Both the position numbers and the translations under genes were made by a program. From contig NZ_CP108518.1 of the NCBI RefSeq assembly GCF_035989885.1, positions 4,696,001 through 4,760,000 on the forward strand: 64,000 bases of DNA, read 5' to 3'. The stretch's first letter is position 1, and every line of letters begins with the position of its first letter. This stretch comes from Streptomyces sp. NBC_01232. Lineage in GTDB: Bacteria; Actinomycetota; Actinomycetes; Streptomycetales; Streptomycetaceae. The notes beneath the pieces were generated by a model, which made no database searches, was not told where the DNA came from, and saw only the letters and a program-made list of their open reading frames with translations. This document shows positions 56,487 through 64,000 of this stretch, piece by piece.

Positions 56487-58337
56487 ATGCCCGAGCTGAG
56501 GTCCCGCACCGTCACCCACGGCCGCAACATGGCAGGCGCACGTGCGCTTATGCGCGCCTCGGGCGTAGCGAGCGCGGACATCGGCAAGCCGATCGTCGCG
56601 GTCGCCAACTCCTTCACCGAGTTCGTCCCCGGCCACACCCACCTGGCTCCGGTCGGCCGCATCGTCTCGGACGCGATCCGGGCCGCCGGTGCGATCCCGC
56701 GCGAGTTCAACACCATCGCGGTCGACGACGGCATCGCCATGGGTCACGGCGGCATGCTGTACTCCCTCCCCTCCCGCGACCTGATCGCGGACTCGGTCGA
56801 GTACATGGTCGAGGCGCACTGCGCCGACGCGCTGATCTGCATCTCCAACTGCGACAAGATCACCCCCGGCATGCTGATGGCCGCCATGCGCCTCAACATC
56901 CCGGTGGTCTTCGTGTCCGGCGGCCCGATGGAGGCCGGCCAGGCGACCCTCGTCGACGGCACGGTCCGCAAGCTCGACCTGATCGACGCCATGGTCGACG
57001 CCTCCAACGAGAACGTCTCCGACGAGGACGTCCTGCGCATCGAGGAGAACGCCTGTCCCACCTGCGGCTCCTGCAGCGGCATGTTCACCGCCAACTCGAT
57101 GAACTGCCTGGCCGAGGCCATCGGCCTGGCCCTCCCCGGCAACGGCTCGGTCCTCGCCACGCACACTGCCCGCCGCGCCCTGTACGAGGACGCCGGCCGC
57201 ACGGTCGTGGAGATCACCAAGCGCTACTACGAGGACGGCGACGAGTCCGTCCTCCCGCGCAACATCGCCACCCGTGAGGCCTTCGAGAACGCCATGGCCC
57301 TCGACATCGCGATGGGCGGCTCCACCAACACGATCCTGCACCTGCTGGCCGCGGCGCAGGAAGCGGGTCTGGACTACGACCTCACCGACATCGACGCCGT
57401 CTCGCGCCGGGTCCCGTGCCTGGCCAAGGTCGCGCCGAACGTGGCGCCCGGCGGCACGTACTACATGGAGGACATCCACCGCGCCGGCGGCATCCCCGCC
57501 ATCCTCGGCGAGCTGCACCGCGGCGGACTCCTCAACAAGGACATCAACACCGTCCACTCCGACGGCCTGGAGGACTGGCTCGCCCAGTGGGACGCCCGCT
57601 CCGGCACGGCCTCCGACACGGCCATGGAGCTGTGGCACGCGGGCCCCGGCTGCGAGCGCTCCGCCACCGCCTTCTCGCAGTCCAAGCGCTGGGAGTCCCT
57701 CGACCTCGACGCCGAGGGCGGCTGCATCCGCTCGGTGCAGCACGCGTACTCCAAGGACGGCGGCCTCGCCGTGCTGCGCGGCAACATCGCCGAGGACGGA
57801 TGCGTCGTGAAGACCGCCGGCGTCGACGAGTCGATCTGGACCTTCGAGGGTCCGGCGGTCGTCTGCGAGTCCCAGGACGAGGCGGTCGACAAGATCCTCC
57901 GCAAGGAGATCAAGGAGGGCGACGTCGTCGTCATCCGCTACGAGGGCCCGCGCGGCGGCCCCGGCATGCAGGAGATGCTCTACCCGACCTCCTTCCTCAA
58001 GGGCCGCGGCCTCGGCAAGTCCTGCGCCCTGGTGACCGACGGCCGCTTCTCCGGCGGCACCTCGGGCCTGTCCATCGGCCACGCCTCCCCGGAGGCGGCC
58101 TCGGGCGGCACCATCGCGGTCGTCGAGGACGGCGACCGGATCCGCATCGACATCCCGAACCGGTCCATCGAGGTCCTCGTCGACGAGGCCACCCTGGCGG
58201 CCCGCCACGAGGCCCTCGGCGGCGTCTACGCCCCGAAGAACCGTGAGCGCAAGGTCTCCGCGGCCCTGCGCGCCTACGCCGCCATGGCCACCAGCGCCGA
58301 CAAGGGCGCGGTCCGCGACGTCTCCCTCCTGGGCTGA
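56487..58337 (+). CDS. ilvD: dihydroxy-acid dehydratase
   Basis: 616 aa, full length. [10 protein letters not shown] and [17 protein letters not shown] supply the three Fe-S cysteines, and the C-terminal [14 protein letters not shown] motif is present. It dehydrates dihydroxyisovalerate and dihydroxymethylvalerate in the Val/Leu/Ile pathway. A GGGGAG lies upstream of the ATG. It ends at a strong bidirectional terminator. Confidence 0.97.
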   Translation: MPELRSRTVTHGRNMAGARALMRASGVASADIGKPIVAVANSFTEFVPGHTHLAPVGRIVSDAIRAAGAIPREFNTIAVDDGIAMGHGGMLYSLPSRDLIADSVEYMVEAHCADALICISNCDKITPGMLMAAMRLNIPVVFVSGGPMEAGQATLVDGTVRKLDLIDAMVDASNENVSDEDVLRIEENACPTCGSCSGMFTANSMNCLAEAIGLALPGNGSVLATHTARRALYEDAGRTVVEITKRYYEDGDESVLPRNIATREAFENAMALDIAMGGSTNTILHLLAAAQEAGLDYDLTDIDAVSRRVPCLAKVAPNVAPGGTYYMEDIHRAGGIPAILGELHRGGLLNKDINTVHSDGLEDWLAQWDARSGTASDTAMELWHAGPGCERSATAFSQSKRWESLDLDAEGGCIRSVQHAYSKDGGLAVLRGNIAEDGCVVKTAGVDESIWTFEGPAVVCESQDEAVDKILRKEIKEGDVVVIRYEGPRGGPGMQEMLYPTSFLKGRGLGKSCALVTDGRFSGGTSGLSIGHASPEAASGGTIAVVEDGDRIRIDIPNRSIEVLVDEATLAARHEALGGVYAPKNRERKVSAALRAYAAMATSADKGAVRDVSLLG

Positions 58338-58357
58338 TCGTCCGCACGGCAGCAGTG

Positions 58358-58387
58358 ACGCCCCCGCACCCCCCGGTGCGGGGGCGT
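58358..58387. terminator. bidirectional hairpin terminator after ilvD
   Basis: ACGCCCCCGCACC pairs with GGTGCGGGGGCGT (13 bp, perfect) around a CCCC loop, between ilvD and the convergent kinase gene. Confidence 0.92.
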
Positions 58388-58394
58388 CCGCGTC

Positions 58395-60533
58395 TCACCA
58401 GCCGGAGGAAGCCCCCGCGGCGACCGCGAACACCGTCCCGTCGGGCGCGTTCCCGAACAGCCGACCGTCCGCGGTCACCGGCGCGGGCAGCGTCGAGGTG
58501 TGGGCGGCGGCCTTGCCGTCGGCCATCCGCGCCCTGGTCTGCCCCGTCGGACGGCCGCTGTCGGCGTCGACGGCCAGCAGCCGTCCGTCCGGCGCCATCA
58601 GGGCGACCAGCCCGTCGGCGAACACGGGGCGGGAGGCCACCGTCACGCCCGTCTCCGACCGCCAGCGCTCCTTGGCCGCTCCGACCGCCACCAGCGCGCC
58701 GGAGGTCCCGGACAGGTAGGTGGTCCCGTCCCGGTCCACCGTGGCCTGTGCGTCGAGGAGCGGAGCCTTCAGCGGTACCCGGTGCACCGCGTGTGTCGCC
58801 AGGTCGGCCCGTACGACGGCGGTGGTCCTGGAGGACGAGTCGAGGTCCAGCAGGTACAGCCCGCCCTGCGCCGTGCCGACCGGCTGCAGCCGCCCCGCCG
58901 TCCGCAGCTGCCCCCGGACCGTCCCGGTCGCCGGGTCCACCGCGGCGACCTTGGTGGACCCGCCGTCGCCCCCGGGCGTCGCCACGTACAGCCCGGGTGC
59001 TGCGCCGTCCTGCCCGTCGTCGCCCCACCAGACGGATCCGACCCCGCCGATCTGCCTGGTCCAGAGCGGTGTGCCGGTCGCCGGGTCCAGCGCCGTGACG
59101 CTGCCGCCCGTCCCCACGAGCAGGACGTGCCCGCCCGCGGTCATCACCTGTGTGCCGTCCGGGAGCCGGTGCCTCCAGTGCTCGGCCCCCGTACCCGGAT
59201 CCAGTGCCTGGAGCGTCTCGCTGCCCGGCACCACGACGAGTACCTGCCCGCCCGCGTGCAGCGGAGCGCTGACGGCCGTGGCCTTCTTCGCGGGGCCGGC
59301 CGCCTCCAGCGCCCACACCGTGGCGCCGTCCGCGGGATCGAGCCGTGCCGCGGTGATGCCCGGACCGGTGCAGTAGAGGGCCGCAGCCTGCCAGGAGCAG
59401 GCACCCATCCGGCTGCCCGTCACGGGCCCGACCAGCGGGACCGCCCATGGGGAGAAGGTCTTCTGCGGCGCCGGACCGGTCTGTGCGGCGATCCGGCCGG
59501 GCGACCCGGCCGCCGCCCCGAACTGCAGGTATCCGCCCAGGGCGCCGCCGGCGAGCAGCAGCCCGAGCCCGATGCCGGCCGCTACCGCCGTCCGGGTCCT
59601 GCGCCGGGGCGGCGGCGCCCCGGGTCCGGCAACGATCCGCTCCCGCTTGTGGGTGATCTGCTCGGCATCGAGGGGCCGCCGGGGCTCTGGGATGAAGGCC
59701 CGGGTGTCCTCGCCGGTCGGGTACGCGATCGCCCGCATCTCGGCGATCAGCGCCTCGGCGGTGGGCCGCTCCGCCGGATCCTTGGCCAGGCAGCGCGCGA
59801 CGAGGGGTACGAGCTGCGGCGGAAGCCCGGTCAGATCCGGTTCGCTGTGCACCACTTGGTACGCCACCAGGTAGTGGCTGTCCGAGTCGAACGGCCCGTG
59901 CCCGGTCGCCGCGTGCACGAGCACCGCCCCCAGGGCGAAGACGTCCGCGGCCGTCCCCACGTCGCGGGGCCGCTGGAACTGCTCGGGCGCCATGAACGGC
60001 GGGGTGCCGATCAGCTTGCCCGTCTCGGTCCGCAGGTCGCTGTCCGCCGGCCGGGAGATCCCGAAGTCGATGACCCGCACGCCGTCCGGAGCCATGAGCA
60101 CGTTGCTGGGCTTCAGGTCCCGGTGCACCACTCCCGCCCGGTGGATGTCCCGCAGGGCCTCGGCCAGACCGGCGGCGAGCCGGGCCAGTTCGGAGGGGTC
60201 CAGCACCTTTTCCCGTACGCGCTCGGAGAGCGTCGGCGCGTCGATGAACAGCGTGGCCATCCACGGCCGTTCGGCATCGGGGTCGGCGTCCACGACGGGC
60301 GCGGTGAACGCTCCGCTGACCCGGCGCGCCGCGGCGACCTCCTGCCGGAACCGGGCCCGGAACTCCGGGTCCACCGCGTGCGAGGGGTGCACGATCTTGA
60401 CGGCGAGTTTCAGCCCCGAACCGGACGTGGCCAGATGGACGACGCCCATCCCTCCGGAGCCGAGCACCGATTCGAGCCGGTACTGCCCGGCGTACTCCGG
60501 AAAACCCACGTAGTCCGCGCGCCGCGAATGCAC
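58395..60533 (-). CDS. Ser/Thr protein kinase with extracytoplasmic PQQ-type beta-propeller
   Basis: 712 aa from a GTG. N-terminal Hanks-type kinase: GSGGMGVVHLA (25-35), Lys46, VVHRDLKPSN (about 134-143), VIDFGISR and APEQ. One TM helix (about 320-342, IGLGLLLAGGALGGYLQF) leads to a ~360-residue domain with repeated WALE/VALDPATG-like blades (TALDPATGTPLW, VAAVDPATGTVRGQ), i.e. a PQQ-like propeller, as in AfsK-type kinases. It should sense an external ligand and phosphorylate cytoplasmic targets. Confidence 0.93.
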   Translation of the reverse strand: MHSRRADYVGFPEYAGQYRLESVLGSGGMGVVHLATSGSGLKLAVKIVHPSHAVDPEFRARFRQEVAAARRVSGAFTAPVVDADPDAERPWMATLFIDAPTLSERVREKVLDPSELARLAAGLAEALRDIHRAGVVHRDLKPSNVLMAPDGVRVIDFGISRPADSDLRTETGKLIGTPPFMAPEQFQRPRDVGTAADVFALGAVLVHAATGHGPFDSDSHYLVAYQVVHSEPDLTGLPPQLVPLVARCLAKDPAERPTAEALIAEMRAIAYPTGEDTRAFIPEPRRPLDAEQITHKRERIVAGPGAPPPRRRTRTAVAAGIGLGLLLAGGALGGYLQFGAAAGSPGRIAAQTGPAPQKTFSPWAVPLVGPVTGSRMGACSWQAAALYCTGPGITAARLDPADGATVWALEAAGPAKKATAVSAPLHAGGQVLVVVPGSETLQALDPGTGAEHWRHRLPDGTQVMTAGGHVLLVGTGGSVTALDPATGTPLWTRQIGGVGSVWWGDDGQDGAAPGLYVATPGGDGGSTKVAAVDPATGTVRGQLRTAGRLQPVGTAQGGLYLLDLDSSSRTTAVVRADLATHAVHRVPLKAPLLDAQATVDRDGTTYLSGTSGALVAVGAAKERWRSETGVTVASRPVFADGLVALMAPDGRLLAVDADSGRPTGQTRARMADGKAAAHTSTLPAPVTADGRLFGNAPDGTVFAVAAGASSGW

Positions 60534-60639
60534 CGTTCACCACCCCCGCCGGAGCCTAGTCGATGACCCGTGCGATTCTCCAAGGTCCTGCTACCCTGCG
60601 CGAGTTGCGCACGGCAACGCCCATGGGGGGAGATTTCGC

Positions 60640-60942
60640 ATGTCGGTGGAGAACGATTCGAGCCAAATCCAGAGCCTTGCCTCCGGCTCCGGTTACCCGT
60701 CCTACCCGGTCGCTCCCGGCTCCCGGCTGAACGTCCGCAGCGGCCCCGGCACCAACTACTCGGTCATCGACGTCCTGCCGTACGGCGCGACCGTCACGCT
60801 CCGCTGCCAGACCGACGGCACCACCGTCTCGGGCCCGTACGGCACGACCGCCATCTGGGACTGCATCGGCAACGGCCGGTTCGTCTCCGACGCGTACGTG
60901 AGGACCGGCAGTGACGGCTATGTCGTCACCGAGTGCGGCTGA
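60640..60942 (+). CDS. small SH3b-domain protein
   Basis: 100 aa from the ATG at 60640, with GGGGAG 8 nt upstream. A bacterial SH3 domain (LNVRSGPGTNYSVIDVLPYG) fills most of the chain; three Cys (LRCQTD, WDCIG, ECG). No signal peptide is visible, which is unusual for this cell-wall binding fold. It is divergent from the kinase gene by 106 bp and may be part of the same response. Confidence 0.8.
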   Translation: MSVENDSSQIQSLASGSGYPSYPVAPGSRLNVRSGPGTNYSVIDVLPYGATVTLRCQTDGTTVSGPYGTTAIWDCIGNGRFVSDAYVRTGSDGYVVTECG

Positions 60943-61032
60943 CCCTTCTCGGACCGCTGCCGGACCCGTCGGACCCGTCTGACACGTGAGACACACCGGG
61001 CCCGCCCGGCCCGGCGGGGGATAATCGCTGAC

Positions 61033-61563
61033 GTGAGCGACGACCAGCGAGACCAGACCCCCGCCGAGCCGGACGCGCAGGCCGCGGTGCCCGCCGGCCC
61101 GCAGCCCGAGCCGATCCGGTTCTTCGGCACGACGTGGGTCGACCACGACGGCGGCTACGCCCTGCGCCGCGCCGGCCTCGCCATCGGCTCGCTGACCACC
61201 GCCGTCGCCGCAGCCCTGCTGCTCCGCCTCTCCTACGAGGGTCTGGAGATCGGCAACGTCGGTCCCTTCCTCAGCATCTCGGTCGTCGTCCTCTTCGCGA
61301 TCTCCAGCTCCATCGCCTTCACCAAGACCTGGGCCTCCTTCAGCCGTCGCCCCGCCCCGTCCTCCGACGAGGCCGCCCTCAAGGGCCTCAAGACGATCGG
61401 TTTCATCGGCTCGCTCATCGCGTACTTCCTGCGCTGCCTCGGCGAGGCCCCGGGCGAGAAGCTCCACCGCGCCGAGTACGAGCGCGCGCAGACCGAATAC
61501 GCCCGCCGCCGCAGCACCCGCACGGGCAACCCGGCCGCCCGCCGCCCCAAGCGCAAGAAGTAG
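61033..61563 (+). CDS. two-TM conserved membrane protein
   Basis: 176 aa from a GTG. Acidic N-terminus, FFGTTWVDHDGGYALRRAGLAI, two TM helices (about 48-66 and 76-95, VGPFLSISVVVLFAISSSI), a middle LIAYFLRCLG stretch, and a basic end (RPKRKK). No catalytic motif. Looks like a conserved Streptomyces membrane protein. Function unknown. Confidence 0.8.
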   Translation: MSDDQRDQTPAEPDAQAAVPAGPQPEPIRFFGTTWVDHDGGYALRRAGLAIGSLTTAVAAALLLRLSYEGLEIGNVGPFLSISVVVLFAISSSIAFTKTWASFSRRPAPSSDEAALKGLKTIGFIGSLIAYFLRCLGEAPGEKLHRAEYERAQTEYARRRSTRTGNPAARRPKRKK

Positions 61564-61650
61564 CGGTACCAGGCAGGAAGGCCGGCCCAGAGGAGTCCGG
61601 AGCAGTCCGACCCTTCCCGGTGATTGACGCCCGGGCACCGCCAGGAGCAT

Positions 61651-61670
61651 TATTCATCACATGATGAATA
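61651..61670. promoter_or_regulatory. perfect 20-bp palindrome over the ABC transporter start codon
   Basis: TATTCATCA-CA-TGATGAATA, 9-bp perfect arms around CA, in markedly AT-rich DNA for this genome. The ATG at 61661 is inside it. It is most likely a repressor operator of TetR, MarR or GntR type that blocks expression of the ABC pair. Confidence 0.7.
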
Positions 61671-62491
61671 ACCAGGCGGACGGAGACCCCGCCGCCGTCC
61701 ACGCCCGTGACCTCACCGTCCGCCGCGGCACCGGCCGCAACCCCCGCACCGTCCTCGACTCCATCGCCTTCGACGTCCCCCGCGGCCGCATCACCGGCCT
61801 CCTCGGCCCCTCCGGCTGCGGAAAATCCACCCTCATGCGCGCCGTCGTCGGCACCCAGGCCCACGTCACCGGAACCCTCGACGTCCTCGGCCACCCCGCC
61901 GGCCACCCCCGGCTCCGCTCCCGCATCGGCTACGTCACCCAGGCGCCCAGCGTCTACGACGACCTCACCGTCCGGCAGAACCTCGAATACTTCGCCGCCG
62001 TCCTCGACCCCGGCCGCGCCGCCGCCGACCGCCGGGCCGACGCCGTCACCCGCGCCATCACCGACGTCGACCTCACCACCCGCGCCGGCGCCCTCGCCGG
62101 CAACCTCTCCGGCGGCCAGCGCAGCCGCGTCTCCCTCGCCGTCGCCCTGCTCGGCACGCCCGAGCTCCTCGTCCTCGACGAACCCACCGTCGGCCTCGAC
62201 CCCGTCCTGCGCCGCGACCTGTGGAACCTCTTCCACGACATCACCGCCACCCGCGGCGCGACGATCCTCGTCTCCTCCCACGTCATGGACGAGGCCGAAC
62301 GCTGCCACGACCTGCTCCTCATGCGCGAGGGCCGCATCCTCGCCCAGGACACCCCCGACGCACTGCGCGCCCGTACCCACTCCGCCACCGTCGAAGAGGG
62401 CTTCCTGCGCCTGGTCGACGAAGCCAACGCGCACGCCGCCACCGCGAACGCCGCCGACACCGCGGCCCTCACCCCGGAGCAGAGCCGATGA
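61661..62491 (+). CDS. ABC transporter ATP-binding protein
   Basis: 276 aa. Walker A LLGPSGCGKSTLM, Q-loop YVTQAPSVY, signature NLSGGQRSRVSLA, Walker B LLVLDEPTVGLDP and the H-loop SSHVMDEAERC are intact. It belongs to the DrrA-type exporters that pair with ABC-2 permeases. The start lies in a palindromic operator-like site; the next ATG is at 61664. It overlaps the permease by 4 nt. Confidence 0.94.
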   Translation: MMNNQADGDPAAVHARDLTVRRGTGRNPRTVLDSIAFDVPRGRITGLLGPSGCGKSTLMRAVVGTQAHVTGTLDVLGHPAGHPRLRSRIGYVTQAPSVYDDLTVRQNLEYFAAVLDPGRAAADRRADAVTRAITDVDLTTRAGALAGNLSGGQRSRVSLAVALLGTPELLVLDEPTVGLDPVLRRDLWNLFHDITATRGATILVSSHVMDEAERCHDLLLMREGRILAQDTPDALRARTHSATVEEGFLRLVDEANAHAATANAADTAALTPEQSR

Positions 62492-63243
62492 CCGCCACGA
62501 CCGCCATGAGCGGCGCCCGCACCGGCGCCACTGCCGCCCGCGTGCTGCGCCAGCTCCGCCACGACCCGCGCTCCATCGCGCTGATGCTCCTGGTCCCGGT
62601 ACTGATGCTCACCCTGCTGCGCTTCGTCTTCGACGGCAGCCCCAAGACCTTCGACGGCATCGGCGCGTCACTGCTCGGGATCTTCCCCCTCATCACCATG
62701 TTCCTGGTGACCTCCATCGCCACCCTGCGCGAACGCACCTCCGGAACCCTGGAGCGCCTCCTCGCCATGCCGCTGGGCAAGGGCGACCTCATCGCCGGCT
62801 ACGCCCTCGCCTTCGGCGCCGTCGCCGTCCTCCAGTCCGTCCTCGCCACCGGCCTCGCCCTCTGGGTCCTCGGCCTCGACGTCATCGGATCCCCCTGGCT
62901 GCTGCTCCTCGTAGCCCTGCTCGACGCACTCCTCGGCACCGCGCTCGGCCTGTTCGTCTCCGCCTTCGCGGCCTCCGAGTTCCAGGCCGTCCAGTTCATG
63001 CCGGCGGTGATCTTCCCGCAGCTCCTCCTCTGCGGCCTCTTCGCGGCCCGCGACACCATGCACCCGGTCCTCGAAGGCCTGTCCGACGTCCTGCCCATGT
63101 CCTACGCGGTCGACGGCATGACCCAGGTCCTCACCCACACCGACATGACCGCCGCATTCGTCCGCGACGCCGCGATCGTCGCCGCCTGCGCGCTGCTCGT
63201 ACTCGCCCTCGGCGCGGTCACCCTCCGCCGCCGCACCCCCTGA
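62488..63243 (+). CDS. ABC-2 type transporter permease
   Basis: 251 aa from the ATG at 62488, in ATGA overlap with the ATPase gene. Six TM helices and the ABC-2 signature around LRERTSGTLERLLAMPLGKGDLIAGY and PQLLLCGLFA. With the ATPase it should form a half-size exporter of lipids or drugs; the substrate is unknown. Confidence 0.93.
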   Translation: MTATTAMSGARTGATAARVLRQLRHDPRSIALMLLVPVLMLTLLRFVFDGSPKTFDGIGASLLGIFPLITMFLVTSIATLRERTSGTLERLLAMPLGKGDLIAGYALAFGAVAVLQSVLATGLALWVLGLDVIGSPWLLLLVALLDALLGTALGLFVSAFAASEFQAVQFMPAVIFPQLLLCGLFAARDTMHPVLEGLSDVLPMSYAVDGMTQVLTHTDMTAAFVRDAAIVAACALLVLALGAVTLRRRTP

Positions 63244-63368
63244 CGCCCACAGGCCGGACAGTCCCGCCCCGTTCGTTTCCCGGGTGAAAGGATGAGGCCG
63301 TATACGTGTCGCGCGTGAAACTCCCCCGGCCACCGCTGGGAGGGACCCCCAGGCGAGGTGAATCGGGC

Positions 63369-64000
63369 ATGACCCAGACAGTCGCAGTCCTCGGTACCGG
63401 AAAGATCGGCGAGGCCCTGCTCAGCGGAATGATCCGCGGCGGCTGGCCCGCCTCGAAACTCCTCGTCACCGCCCGCCGCACCGAACGGGCCGAGGAACTC
63501 CGCACCCGCTACGGGGTCGAGGCCGTCTCCAACGCCGAGGCCGCCAAGCGCGCCGACACCCTCATCCTCACCGTCAAGCCCCAGGACATGGCGAAGCTCC
63601 TCGACGAGCTCGCCCCGCACGTCCCCGCCGACCGCCTGGTGATCAGTGGCGCCGCCGGCGTGCCGACCGCCTTCTTCGAGGAACGGCTCAGCACGGGCAC
63701 CCCCGTCGTCCGCGTCATGACGAACACCCCCGCCCTCGTCGACGAGGCCATGTCCGTCATCTCCGCCGGCAGCCACGCCACCGCGGCGCACCTCGCCCAC
63801 ACCGAGGAGATCTTCGGCAGCGTCGGCAAGACCCTGCGCGTCCCCGAGTCCCAGCAGGACGCGGCCACCGCCCTCTCCGGCTCCGGCCCCGCCTACTTCT
63901 ACTTCCTCGTCGAGGCCATGACCGACGCCGGCATCCTCCTCGGCCTGCCCCGCGCGCAGGCCCACGACCTGATCGTCCAGGCCGCCATCGGCGCCGCCGT
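63369..64000 (+). CDS. proC: pyrroline-5-carboxylate reductase (5' part, runs off the window)
   Basis: The frame is open from the ATG at 63369 to the right edge, about 210 residues. AVLGTGKIGEALLSGM (Rossmann NAD(P) site), TVKPQDM, SGAAGV, VRVMTNTPALV and SGSGPAYFYFLVEAMTDAG are the ProC signatures. It reduces pyrroline-5-carboxylate to proline. The C-terminus lies outside the window. Confidence 0.95.
   Translation, partial: MTQTVAVLGTGKIGEALLSGMIRGGWPASKLLVTARRTERAEELRTRYGVEAVSNAEAAKRADTLILTVKPQDMAKLLDELAPHVPADRLVISGAAGVPTAFFEERLSTGTPVVRVMTNTPALVDEAMSVISAGSHATAAHLAHTEEIFGSVGKTLRVPESQQDAATALSGSGPAYFYFLVEAMTDAGILLGLPRAQAHDLIVQAAIGAA

Overview
The window is a high-GC actinobacterial chromosome segment, almost certainly from a Streptomyces species. 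The evidence is strong G/C at third codon positions, frequent GTG starts and 4-nt ATGA/GTGA gene overlaps, together with the Streptomyces-type sigE-cseABC envelope-stress operon, Lsr2, ClpC, DisA and orphan DUF397 and BlaI-like regulators. Gene order looks chromosomal-core; sigE-cseA-cseB-cseC matches the arrangement known from S. coelicolor (SCO3356-SCO3359). No rRNA, complete tRNA, CRISPR array or prophage was seen. Clear mobile-DNA traces are one frameshifted TnpB-type gene (about 50.5-52.5 kb) and a 168-bp palindromic, MITE-like repeat (26.9-27.06 kb).

Layout. 0-8.8 kb: the tail of an unknown gene, a secreted alpha/beta hydrolase, a small Cys-containing protein, an arylamine N-acetyltransferase, a lone second NuoD, a pair of bacterial PH-domain membrane proteins, a LuxR-type two-component system and a MidA/NDUFAF7-type methyltransferase. 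8.8-15.8 kb: a five-gene minus-strand operon resembling poly-gamma-glutamate (PGA) capsule loci. It reads capA, a double-HAMP/double-extracellular-domain membrane protein, capB, capC and an NlpC/P60 hydrolase, with a divergent lipoprotein gene only 17 bp away. 16.8-20.2 kb: an M28 aminopeptidase, an ArsR-like regulator and a small ORF. 20.2-25.7 kb: a compact cofactor operon (DUF2520 protein, panC, nadB, nadC, coaX).

25.8-36.5 kb: a threonine-aldolase-like enzyme, the palindromic element, small proteins, a BlaI-family regulator, an ArgA-like acetyltransferase, lsr2, a poorly known protein, clpC with two candidate ClgR boxes, and a large NACHT/leucine-repeat STAND protein of the type implicated in antiphage defence. 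36.9-44.8 kb: a secreted M23 peptidase, a LamG-like membrane protein, cseC-cseB-cseA-sigE, mutY, a PAP2 phosphatase and a Gly-rich exported protein. 44.8-50.5 kb: disA (c-di-AMP synthase) and radA, a sigma-like/zinc-finger/BACON fusion, and a Cys-rich conserved protein.

50.5-64 kb: the TnpB pseudogene, ppx, a CAP-domain protein, a TIM-barrel isomerase with a TetR regulator, ilvD, a Ser/Thr kinase with a beta-propeller sensor, an SH3-like protein, a small membrane protein, an ABC-2 exporter pair with a perfect 20-bp palindrome over its start codon, and the 5' part of proC.

Many of the genes concern the cell envelope (PGA-like polymer, SigE/CseABC, M23, PAP2, CAP, LamG, BACON), with core cofactor and amino-acid metabolism (NAD, pantothenate/CoA, arginine, branched-chain amino acids, proline) interleaved. 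The least ordinary parts are the capsule-like operon with its double-HAMP component, the NACHT protein, the sigma/anti-sigma-like BACON fusion, and the two operator-like palindromes that overlap start codons.
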